NCBI GenBank assembly: GCA_030587505.1 | Contig: JAUQYY010000403.1 | Span: 1 to 12,978, forward strand | DNA from: Candidatus Sigynarchaeota archaeon | GTDB taxonomy: Archaea; Asgardarchaeota; Jordarchaeia; Jordarchaeales; Jordarchaeaceae | Length of the DNA stretch: 12,978 nucleotides | Reading direction: 5' to 3' | Shown here: piece after piece, positions 1 to 6,629 of the stretch | Layout of the letters: every line of letters starts with the position of its first letter | Numbering within the stretch: position 1 is the first letter of the stretch | Position numbers and translations under genes: made by a program | Notes under the pieces: model-generated | The model's input: only the letters and a program-made list of their open reading frames with translations | The model's database searches: none | What the model was told of the DNA's origin: nothing

Positions 1-1
1 G

Positions 2-361
2 GACATTCAGTTCGGTGATGGCCAGTGGTTCAGAGGTAAAAGCTTTGACACCTTCGCCCCGACGGGTCCCTGCCTAGCGCTCAGGGAACAGATACCCGAT
101 CCTCAGAACCTGAAGATGCAGATGAGGCTTAACGGCGAGGTCGTGCAGGACAGCTCCACAAAAAATATGATCTTTAAAATCCCATACATAGTGTCCTTCA
201 TCTCGGACGTGATGACGCTCGAGCCCGGCGACATCATCGCAACGGGAACACCCTCAGGAGTGGGTGTGTACCACAAGCCCGACCCTCGACTTCTAAGAGT
301 GGGCGACGTCATGGAAGCTTACATTGAAAAAATAGGGGTTCTAAGAAATCCCGTGGTTTAG
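2..361 (+). CDS. Fumarylacetoacetate hydrolase (FAH) family enzyme, C-terminal part
   Basis: The reading frame is open from the first bases of the window (codons begin at base 2) to TAG at 359-361, so about 119 C-terminal residues are present and the start lies outside. Visible family signatures are DIQFGDGQWFRGKSFDTFAP near the left edge, containing the conserved lysine-serine-phenylalanine-aspartate stretch, then TPSGVGVYHKP and LRVGDVMEAYIEKIGVLRNP at the C-terminus. These are typical of the FAH C-terminal domain, which includes acylpyruvate hydrolases, 2-hydroxyhepta-2,4-dienedioate isomerases and related metal-dependent C-C bond hydrolases or decarboxylases of aromatic and amino-acid breakdown. 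The metal-binding E-x-E region would lie upstream and cannot be checked. The substrate cannot be told from this fragment. The internal ATG at 116 is not the real start, because conserved domain sequence continues upstream of it. Family assignment is secure. Confidence 0.9.
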   Translation, partial: DIQFGDGQWFRGKSFDTFAPTGPCLALREQIPDPQNLKMQMRLNGEVVQDSSTKNMIFKIPYIVSFISDVMTLEPGDIIATGTPSGVGVYHKPDPRLLRVGDVMEAYIEKIGVLRNPVV

Positions 362-807
362 TCCGTTAACCCTGTGCTAGAGCAGGTTTACCTGTGAAGG
401 TCTCTCGCGGACGGTTTGGAGCGTTTGAACATTACTGGACTGAATATTTTCATGTCCAGCCTGGAAATCCTCTCGCAGCCAGACCCGGTCAACAGATACG
501 TGTCCTCGTTGCCCACCAGCATGCGGGAAGCTCTCTCCCTGCTAAATCCAATGGGCTTGCGACTCATGGAGATTACTATGCTTATCAAACGATTTAAAAC
601 TTTCCCGACCATCAGGAATCAGCTTCTAATTCAAACCCCGTGACACGCATCCAAGGGTAGAAAAGTTTCGCTTCTCGAACCACGCGCAACAAAAGAAGGG
701 AAAGTTTCTTCTCCTCCTTTTGGGTTGCCGGAATATTGTGTTGATTTCAGGTCTTAACAGTGTTGACCAGTTTCCAAGCTGTTTTTCGGTGGTTTTTAAT
801 TCTGCGG
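362..807. other. Intergenic region without a convincing gene
   Basis: This stretch separates the end of the FAH gene (+) from the end of the broken M24 peptidase gene (-), so both neighbours end here. Short frames exist on both strands (416-643 and 394-597 plus, 388-612 minus), but none has a ribosome binding site, a recognisable domain or a convincing start. The frame at 416-643 would use TTG with no Shine-Dalgarno sequence. Around 690-720 the plus strand goes from an A/G-rich to a C/T-rich run, an imperfect inverted repeat (AAAGAAGGG against a later CCTCCTTTT) that could help end transcription of either gene. I see no tRNA, repeat array or riboswitch. The region could hold a decayed gene. 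Confidence 0.5.
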
Positions 808-1999
808 TTACAGTTCCACGAGTTCCTTTGTGCTATTGGTGAAAACCTTGCATCCGTCGCTGGTAATGTGGATCATGTCCTCTATTTGGATGGCGCCCAC
901 CCCGTGGCCGTAGTACGGGAGTTCTAGGCACAGAACCATTCCCGGTTCTAGCTCTCTCTCCTCGGTGGGTGAGATGAACGGCGGCTTCTCGATTTTCAGG
1001 TCTAATCCTATGCTGTGCCCGATGTGCCCTCTGGTGTAGCTCGTCAGTCCCTCCTGCCTTGCGACCCTCTGCCCGGTTTTGAAAACATCGGACATTTTCA
1101 CTCCGGGCTTCACCTTTTCCAAAGCGGCGTTGTGAGCCTTCAGCAGAGCTCTGTGAATCCTTACCTATTTAGACGTAGCCTCCTTTACTACAGAGGTTCT
1201 TCAGATGTCTGAGCCGTACCTTCCGCAGTCCGCACCCACATCAAATTTGATCAGGTCTCCTGCCTTGGCTGGGTTTTTGCGGGGGAAGTATGTGGGAGAG
1301 AAGTACTCGCCGATGTTGATTATGGCGTGCCGGTACCCCGTGCTTCTCGGGTCTCTGATCACCTCGAGCTGGTAGCGCTTAACGATGTCCTCCTCTGTGG
1401 AGCCCTGGACGGGTTCTTCAACAGCCTTGAGTATGCCCTTCTCGGCGATCTCCGCCGCGTTGCGTGGGTGCTCAACCTCTTTATCGGTTTTAACGCTTCT
1501 TGTCTCGTAGAAAACCGACGCGCAATCGGCAAACCTCATCTTTGGGAACTTTCCCTTGATTAGGTCCATTATGAGGCTCTGAACGAAGAGCGTTTCAACC
1601 CGTATGGTGCCTTCCGTCAGGTTCAGGTCTTTCAGGGCTCCCTCAAGCAGGTTCACTATGTCCATGGGGTTTATTGACTCCGCCTTGTGTTCCTGTTCGG
1701 CTTCTTCCGTGGCCTCCTCACCCGTGTCTATGTCAACCCACATGGGGGTAGGTTCGGATGTCCCGTATGAATGTTTGACGCCTTATCTCTTCCTCCTCGG
1801 AATCGTTGACTATCATAATCGGGTCAAGGCTCTCCTCTGTTGGAATCACTACGATCGCCAGTCCCGCGACTCTCCCCGTGTAGAGAATGTAGCTGGGAGC
1901 CCCGCTGGCGTAGTAAAAGTTCTCAGGACTCAGAGCCAACACGGCGTCAAGGTCGGTTTTCCCTATGGCTTCCTTTAACCTTTCAACAATCTGACTCAC
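808..1999 (-). pseudogene. M24 metallopeptidase (Xaa-Pro dipeptidase/aminopeptidase type), disrupted
   Basis: Three collinear pieces make one M24 peptidase of about 396 codons. The start is GTG at 1997-1999 with GGAGG (2008-2012) eight bases upstream. The first piece is a creatinase-type N-terminal domain and ends in a frameshift at a run of five G on the plus strand (1744-1748); removing one restores TYP-MWVDIDTGEE. The second piece ends at an in-frame TGA (1201-1203), directly after FDVGADCGRYGSDI. The same frame continues as RTSVVKEATSK, meets TAG (1165-1167), and goes on as VRIHRALLKAHNAALEKV to the normal end. All five metal-ligand positions of the family are present: two Asp (FDVG, GSD), His (GHIGHSIG), Glu (LCLELPYYG) and Glu (QIEDM). 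Such enzymes cleave dipeptides or N-terminal residues before proline in the cytoplasm. Three separate lesions with preserved ligands point to recent inactivation. Sequencing error could explain the homopolymer frameshift, but less easily both stops. Identity is certain; pseudogene status is likely. Confidence 0.87.
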
Positions 2000-2064
2000 A
2001 CCAAAATCCTCCGATAAGCCTACTACTTGATAGATACTTGACGTGTTCGCTTTAGGATAATTGT

Positions 2065-2085
2065 ATGCGGGGAACCCGTATTTTT
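2065..2085 (+). terminator. Hairpin followed by a T run, in the gap between treT and the M24 pseudogene
   Basis: ATGCGGG (2065-2071) pairs with CCCGTAT (2075-2081), with one G-T wobble and a GAA loop, and is followed on the plus strand by TTTT at 2082-2085. This looks like an intrinsic terminator for plus-strand transcription, yet both flanking genes run on the minus strand. Read on the minus strand it lies between the end of treT and the start of the M24 pseudogene, without a downstream U run. Archaeal termination relies mainly on U tracts, so the function is uncertain. Confidence 0.35.
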
Positions 2086-2103
2086 CTCATAGTTTTAGGT
2101 GGC

Positions 2104-3318
2104 TCAGATTTCTATCATCTCGTTTAAAAGGATTAGGTAGTCTAATAGTAGTCGGGTTATCAGGAAATTCTTTCTGACGGTTTCCTTGGCTTTTTTACCC
2201 ATCTCCTCCGCGAGGTCTGGGTCCTGCAGGAGCTGGATGATTCTGTCCGCGAATGTTTTTTTATCGTTTGGGTCAATGAGGAATCCGTTTTCACCGTCGG
2301 TTATTTGGAGGGGTATGCATCCAACGTTTGACGCTACCACTGGTTTTCCCTTCCAGAGCGCCTCGGTTACCGTGAGTCCGAAGCCCTCCCGTTTGGATTT
2401 CTGTATTATTACGTCGGAGCTTCTCTGCAGCGCGTTTACGAGAATGTTGTTCTCGACGGTAATGAGTATAACGTCTCCGCTTTTAGTCAGGCTTCTCACC
2501 CTTCGCTGCACCCTTTCGTAGATTTTCATTCCCTCGGGGTCGTCCGTCGCCATGCTTCCGCATAGCACCAGTCTGCAGTCAATCTTCTTTTTAACCTCTT
2601 TAAACACTTCCACGACGCCTACAGGGTCTTTCCACTTGTCGAACCTCGATATCTGGGTTATGAGCGGCTTGTCCGTTGGAACGCCGAATTTTTTGAGGTA
2701 CTTTGAAATGTCACTCTTGGAGAGTTCTATGTTTTTAGTGTCCAGGGGGTCGATGGCGGGTTGGATGATTCTCTGCTGGACCGGCAGGTCTTCCTTTTTG
2801 TACTCCTCGCACGAGAGAATAATCGCATCGTACCTCAGGATAAAGTTCTTGAGGTAGTCCCATAGATCTCTGCTTGGATTTGATAGGTCTACGTGACATC
2901 TCCATATCCACGGTTGCCTCTTCTTGTAGAACTTTATGAGGGGCAGGGGTTGGGGGTCATGAATGATGACGCAGTCGTGGTCTTCTATGTGCGCGTATGT
3001 TGAGAAGTTCTCATTGGTTTGAACGTATAGACGCTTTTTCATTTCAGTGAAGTTTATGGGCTCCCCCTGAAGCGCGTTGTGGAACTTCTTTGTTATCGTG
3101 AAGAAATCCGGGGTGCCATGAAGAATCCTCCAGTCCGCATCTAGCCCCGCGTCGTTCATAAGTGGGACGAGCGATTCTAGAATCTCCGCCACCCCGCCAC
3201 CCTGATAGGTGGAGTTGATGTTTATTACGCGTTTCCCGTAAAGCCTACTGGCCATCCTGTGTATCATGGATATTGCTGTGTCTCCTGCGATTTTCCGATA
3301 ATCCTCCAAGCTGCGCAT
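2104..3318 (-). CDS. treT: TreT-type trehalose glycosyltransferring synthase (GT4 glycosyltransferase)
   Basis: A 404-residue GT-B fold glycosyltransferase. The N-terminal Rossmann domain has the glycine-rich nucleotide-sugar loop QGGGVAE (39-45) and the family block HDPQPLP (120-126), followed by CHVDLSNP (141-148). The C-terminal domain has SRFDKWKDP (224-232) and the GT4 E-x7-E motif in KSKREGFGLTVTEALWKG (E311 and E319). These blocks match archaeal TreT, which makes trehalose from an NDP-glucose and glucose and can run in reverse. The ATG start has GGGAGG eight bases upstream, inside the last codons of otsAB, and only one base separates the two genes, so they should be co-translated. In Thermoproteus tenax the equivalent glycosyltransferase, encoded directly after the fused synthase/phosphatase, is reported to form a complex with it that is needed for good activity. 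The product here may therefore be a partner subunit as well as, or instead of, a free-standing TreT. The family is certain; which of the two roles it has is not. Confidence 0.88.
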   Translation of the reverse strand: MRSLEDYRKIAGDTAISMIHRMASRLYGKRVININSTYQGGGVAEILESLVPLMNDAGLDADWRILHGTPDFFTITKKFHNALQGEPINFTEMKKRLYVQTNENFSTYAHIEDHDCVIIHDPQPLPLIKFYKKRQPWIWRCHVDLSNPSRDLWDYLKNFILRYDAIILSCEEYKKEDLPVQQRIIQPAIDPLDTKNIELSKSDISKYLKKFGVPTDKPLITQISRFDKWKDPVGVVEVFKEVKKKIDCRLVLCGSMATDDPEGMKIYERVQRRVRSLTKSGDVILITVENNILVNALQRSSDVIIQKSKREGFGLTVTEALWKGKPVVASNVGCIPLQITDGENGFLIDPNDKKTFADRIIQLLQDPDLAEEMGKKAKETVRKNFLITRLLLDYLILLNEMIEI

Positions 3319-3319
3319 C

Positions 3320-5506
3320 TTAAGCTCCTCCCGCCAACTCCTTTAATAGTGATCTCACATCACCCACAGAGTTCAGGTTAAACTTTGCCTGTGTGCGCTC
3401 TAGACCCACCTTGATGGAGTACGCGTAATCTGGAAGAGCGGCGAAAACATCTTCATCCGTCCAGTCATCGCCTACCGCTAGGATGAAGTTCCATTCTTCC
3501 TTCGATAGCCAGCGTGACGCGGCCAGACCCTTATCTATGCCCGCATTCTTAACCTCGATCACCTTACTTCCCTCCAAAATTCCTAGGTTGAGGGTGGCGG
3601 TGAGATGTAGGAGCGTGTCCTTCAGCTCTCTCACATTCATTTCACCCAGCTCAGGATCAGCTCCTCTATAGTGCCAAACCAGGGAGAACTCTTTCTCCTC
3701 AATGAAGGAACCTGGTGTTTTATCCGCGTACATTTCAAGGATTGGCCGTATTTCTTCTTTCCAATCGTTTCTTAAAGGCTTTATTATCTCCCATGCGCCT
3801 TCCTTCTCCTTAACCCAGACTCCGTGCTCGGCTGTTAATCCCACATCCAACTTACCAAACCATCTGTCCAGTGTTCCTCTTTCCCGCCCGCTTATTATTA
3901 CCACCTCGTTCCTGGAATCCTGGCTTAGCGCTTCTAGTATCTCCAAGAGTTCCTCATCGGGCTTCGCCATACTCGGCCTTGTTGCGAAGGGAACGAGTGT
4001 TCCGTCATAGTCCAGCAGAATTAAACGCCTACTGCTCTTAACGTAATCCTCCATAAGCTTTTTCTTCTTATCCCGTGTGAGTCTCTTAGCGTCGAGCTCA
4101 CGCTGGAGTTCCTTAATCTTGAACAATCCGTTCATAAACTCTTTCACCCACCGCTCTAAATCATAACGCTTCAGTCTCCTCTGCATTATCCTGTTACGCT
4201 CTATCTGCTCTTCCTCAGGCATTTCTAACGCTTCCTTCAGAGCCTCTGCGACCTCCTCCCTGTTGTTCGGATTTACAACGATCGCTTCTCCCAGCTCTCT
4301 CACGGCTCCCGCCATCTCGCTCAGAATCAGGACGCCTTTCCCGTCTGTTTTTGTAGCGATGAACTCTTTAGATATTAGGTTCATTCCATCCCTCAGGGGG
4401 GTTACTAGTGCAACGTCGGCGATGCGGTAGAGACTCACCAGCATGTGGAAGGGTAGAAGACGGTACAGGTACCAGACGGGCATCCACCCTATGGTTCCGT
4501 GCATCCCATTGATTCGCCCGATGAGTTCATCCACCTGTTTCTTCAGCAGTATATAGTGCTCAATCTCCGTGCGTGAGGGAACCGCAACCAGAATCAGAGT
4601 GACTTTCTCCCTGTACTCCGGATACCTCGTCAGAAATGTGTCAAAAGCCTCAAGGCGTCTTGGTATACCCTTCGTGTAGTCCAGACGGTCGATTGACAGA
4701 ATTATCTTACGCTTCCCCACCTTCTTCCTGATTCTCTCGATTTCTCTCTGCACCTTCGGGTCTTGTTCAACCCTCACGAATCTTTCATATTTTATTCCCA
4801 TGGGGAACGCTTCAACCCTTATCAGGCGGTTATCCGCTGTGATCTGCCCCAGGGTGTGCTCGTAGCCCAGTATGCGTCTCACACTACCAAAAAAGTAGCG
4901 AACATAATCGTACGTGTGGAACCCGATGAGATCCGCGCCCAGAAGCCCCTCCACGATTTCCTTACGCCAGGGAAGCAGGTAGAATATTTCGAAGGATGGA
5001 AACGGTATGTGGAGGAAGAATCCTATTGTTGCGTCCGGCAACCTTTCCCTGATCATTTTTGGAAGTAGCATTAGGTGATAGTCGTGAACCCAGATTATAT
5101 CGTCTGGCTCAGCAAATCTAACAATTTCGTCACAAAAAATCCGGTTGACTCTTTTGTACGATTCCCAGTAACTTTTGTTGTATACTGTGTACTCTGGGAA
5201 GTAGTGGAAAAGCGGCCAAATGGTTTCGTTGCAGAACCCATTGTAATACCCTTCAACTTCCTCAGGGGATAGGAAAATGGGGTAGCAGTTCTCAGATGTC
5301 AATGTCTCGTAGATTTCCTCTCTTTCCTCACCTCTGGCTTTATCTAGGGTGATTCCCGGCCACCCTATCCAGAGGCTTCTGTAGGACCCGCGAATTGAGT
5401 CTAGTCCAGTAGCCAATCCCCCCACACTGAGCTGAAAACGCAGTCTTCCCCCTCTCTTAACCACGCTTATGGGCAATCTGTTAGACACTATCAACAGCCT
5501 ACGCAT
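3320..5506 (-). CDS. otsAB: Bifunctional trehalose-6-phosphate synthase/phosphatase (OtsA-OtsB fusion)
   Basis: A 728-residue two-domain enzyme. Residues about 1-470 are a GT20 trehalose-6-phosphate synthase: RRLLIVSNRLP at the N-terminus, the GGLATGL nucleotide-sugar loop, WVHDYHLMLLP, FFLHIPFPS, LSIDRLDYTKGIPRR and LVTPLRDGMNL, in the usual order. Residues about 495-728 are a HAD-type trehalose-6-phosphate phosphatase, with the nucleophile motif DYDGT at 499-503, IISGRE, and the metal motif GDDWTDED. The enzyme makes trehalose 6-phosphate from NDP-glucose and glucose 6-phosphate and then dephosphorylates it to trehalose. An ATG exists at 5519-5521, but the one at 5504-5506 is chosen because GGAG (5514-5517) stands seven bases before it and the protein then begins at the conserved strand MRRLLIVSNRLP. 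The stop lies one base before treT. All catalytic motifs are intact. Fused synthase/phosphatase enzymes occur in Thermoproteales and other archaea, and trehalose serves as a stress protectant. Confidence 0.95.
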   Translation of the reverse strand: MRRLLIVSNRLPISVVKRGGRLRFQLSVGGLATGLDSIRGSYRSLWIGWPGITLDKARGEEREEIYETLTSENCYPIFLSPEEVEGYYNGFCNETIWPLFHYFPEYTVYNKSYWESYKRVNRIFCDEIVRFAEPDDIIWVHDYHLMLLPKMIRERLPDATIGFFLHIPFPSFEIFYLLPWRKEIVEGLLGADLIGFHTYDYVRYFFGSVRRILGYEHTLGQITADNRLIRVEAFPMGIKYERFVRVEQDPKVQREIERIRKKVGKRKIILSIDRLDYTKGIPRRLEAFDTFLTRYPEYREKVTLILVAVPSRTEIEHYILLKKQVDELIGRINGMHGTIGWMPVWYLYRLLPFHMLVSLYRIADVALVTPLRDGMNLISKEFIATKTDGKGVLILSEMAGAVRELGEAIVVNPNNREEVAEALKEALEMPEEEQIERNRIMQRRLKRYDLERWVKEFMNGLFKIKELQRELDAKRLTRDKKKKLMEDYVKSSRRLILLDYDGTLVPFATRPSMAKPDEELLEILEALSQDSRNEVVIISGRERGTLDRWFGKLDVGLTAEHGVWVKEKEGAWEIIKPLRNDWKEEIRPILEMYADKTPGSFIEEKEFSLVWHYRGADPELGEMNVRELKDTLLHLTATLNLGILEGSKVIEVKNAGIDKGLAASRWLSKEEWNFILAVGDDWTDEDVFAALPDYAYSIKVGLERTQAKFNLNSVGDVRSLLKELAGGA

Positions 5507-5627
5507 AGCACCACTCCACATTTTTCACAAATTATGCTAATGAAGAATCCTCTTTTGCGCCCCGAAACTTGAGGGCAATTACTCGTGTCGGCGAACTCGC
5601 CTAGTTTAGGAGCCTTTTCGTCTCGGG

Positions 5628-6227
5628 TCAGCGACTGTACCTTTCCTCCCTCCATGGGTCGCCACGGTTGTGGCATCCTTGGGATTCCCAGAATCCCCTC
5701 TCATCCTCCGCCACAAATTCGACTCTAACAACCCACTTGGCACTCTTCCAGAAGTACAACCTTGGAACTACGAGCCCCACGGGATAACCGTGCTCCGGTG
5801 TGGGTGACTCACCGTTGTGCTTAAATGCGAACAGGACATCTGGCTCGAAGAAATCGCTTAGAGAGAGGTTGGTCTTGTGCCCCTCAGCCGAGTGAACCAT
5901 AACGAACCTGGCGTTCGGAAGTATATCAACGAGTTCTTTCAACGCGCCGCTGCTCACTCCCTTCCACAAACTGTTAAACTTCGACCATACGATAACACAG
6001 TGTACACCAGAAAACACTCTAACCCTAGGAAGTGACGCGAACTCCTGACAACCAAGTTTTCTTTCCCTCTTCACTAGGCCCGAAATTGTGAAGAACCATT
6101 CGGAAACATCAATGCTCGGTACCGGTCCATAGTGAAGAACCGGCAATTTCCTGGTAACTCTCTGACCCGGAGGAACTTTATTCCCCCTTTCGGTATCTGG
6201 GCTTCTAACATTTCCTACACCATTCAT
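5628..6227 (-). CDS. Molybdopterin-dependent oxidoreductase, sulfite-oxidase fold, single domain
   Basis: A 199-residue protein made of the oxidoreductase molybdopterin-binding domain. Family blocks are PPGQRVTRKLPVLHYGPVP, SEWFFTISGLV, VFSGVHCVIVWSKF, MVHSAEGHKTNLSL, EHGYPVGLVVPRLYFWKSAK and the C-terminal NRGDPWREERY. The cysteine in GVHC (residue 77) is the expected thiolate ligand of molybdenum. Relatives often read HC-V-T where this protein has HCVI. No signal peptide or Tat motif is visible, no haem or dimerisation domain follows, and no membrane partner is adjacent, so it is probably cytoplasmic and its electron acceptor and substrate are unknown. The start is ATG 6225-6227 because GAGGG (6236-6240) lies eight bases upstream; the longer frame from 6272 has no such site. 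The gene lies 121 bases upstream of otsAB on the same strand and is probably a separate unit. Family is certain, substrate is not. Confidence 0.9.
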   Translation of the reverse strand: MNGVGNVRSPDTERGNKVPPGQRVTRKLPVLHYGPVPSIDVSEWFFTISGLVKRERKLGCQEFASLPRVRVFSGVHCVIVWSKFNSLWKGVSSGALKELVDILPNARFVMVHSAEGHKTNLSLSDFFEPDVLFAFKHNGESPTPEHGYPVGLVVPRLYFWKSAKWVVRVEFVAEDERGFWESQGCHNRGDPWREERYSR

Positions 6228-6297
6228 ATACAAAACCCTCAGACCACACGGGAAATGTTGACCTTCACACATGTCAATTACGAATTGAAATTTTCCT

Positions 6298-6484
6298 TTA
6301 ACTCAGGTTGAAAGTAGCACCACCATCCTCTTCCGTGCACAAATCAAACAGTAACCAGTTGTCTCCTCCAATCACCAGCCCCGAAAACCTAGACTCCTCC
6401 TGTACGAAACATGTTAAATCTCCGATGATTATACCAAGAGTTGGTGATTCTCGAATGTCTAACGAAATCCTTGTCTTCCTTCAT
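6298..6484 (-). pseudogene. Small protein-like reading frame (about 60 residues) without an in-frame start
   Basis: On the minus strand the frame from 6480 down to the TAA at 6298-6300 is open for 60 codons and reads like a real small protein: ISLDIRESPTLGIIIGDLTC, then SRFSGLVIGGDNWLLFDLC, and an acidic end TEEDGGATFNLS. Hydrophobic strands alternate with acidic turns, as in a small beta-rich domain. There is no usable start in this frame, which opens with AGG straight after TGA. Two overlapping ATG codons (6482-6484, 6485-6487) stand one base out of frame; dropping a single A after the second would give MRKTRISLDIRESPTLG. I therefore read it as a small gene with a one-base frameshift at its start, or an unusual start. 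It ends 70 bases before the molybdopterin oxidoreductase gene and could be its operon partner. I do not recognise the family and assign no function. Confidence 0.5.
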
Positions 6485-6516
6485 CATGTTTTACACTCTA
6501 TGTATCAATAACTATA

Positions 6517-6533
6517 ACCTTCCATATTTATCT
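6517..6533 (-). promoter_or_regulatory. Possible TATA box before the small frame and the molybdopterin oxidoreductase gene
   Basis: Read on the minus strand this A/T-rich stretch contains AAAAGATAAATATGG, close to an archaeal TATA element. It lies about 35-45 bases upstream of the ATG pair at 6482-6487, a reasonable distance for a transcript covering the small frame and perhaps the molybdopterin oxidoreductase. This is called by sequence likeness only. Confidence 0.3.
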
Positions 6534-6626
6534 TTTATTAATGGCCTTTTCGAGTTTCTCTGTTTTCCAAAAACACTTCACCCATTCGCCCTCAAGACAC
6601 GCAGAATGTAACCCTTCTAAATCGTA
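6528..6626 (-). other. In-frame extension after the tandem stop codons of the GH57-like gene
   Basis: Directly after TAG (6630-6632) and TGA (6627-6629), the glycosidase frame stays open for 32 codons to TAA at 6528-6530. It reads YDLEGLHSACLEGEWVKCFW followed by KTEKLEKAINKR, which is protein-like with a helical, charged end. It has no start codon of its own near its beginning. It may be a former C-terminal tail, a decayed small gene, or chance. It has no independent support and is listed only because it occupies the gap. Confidence 0.2.
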
Positions 6627-6629
6627 TCA

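Noticed and set aside
388..643. Overlapping short reading frames on both strands in the first intergenic region
   Set aside because: Three frames compete for the same bases, none has a ribosome binding site or recognisable domain, and the plus frame at 416 would need TTG without support.
1165..1203. Pyrrolysine or selenocysteine insertion at the TAG/TGA of the M24 gene
   Set aside because: Two different stop codons plus a frameshift in one gene, and no visible SECIS-like context; decay is simpler. Kept only as a check under findings.
5491..5676. Minus-strand frame with a CEKC...CVGC pattern that looks like a zinc motif
   Set aside because: It overlaps the end of the molybdopterin gene and the ribosome site and start of otsAB, lacks its own ribosome site, and its cysteines arise from bases that encode the otsAB start region in another frame.
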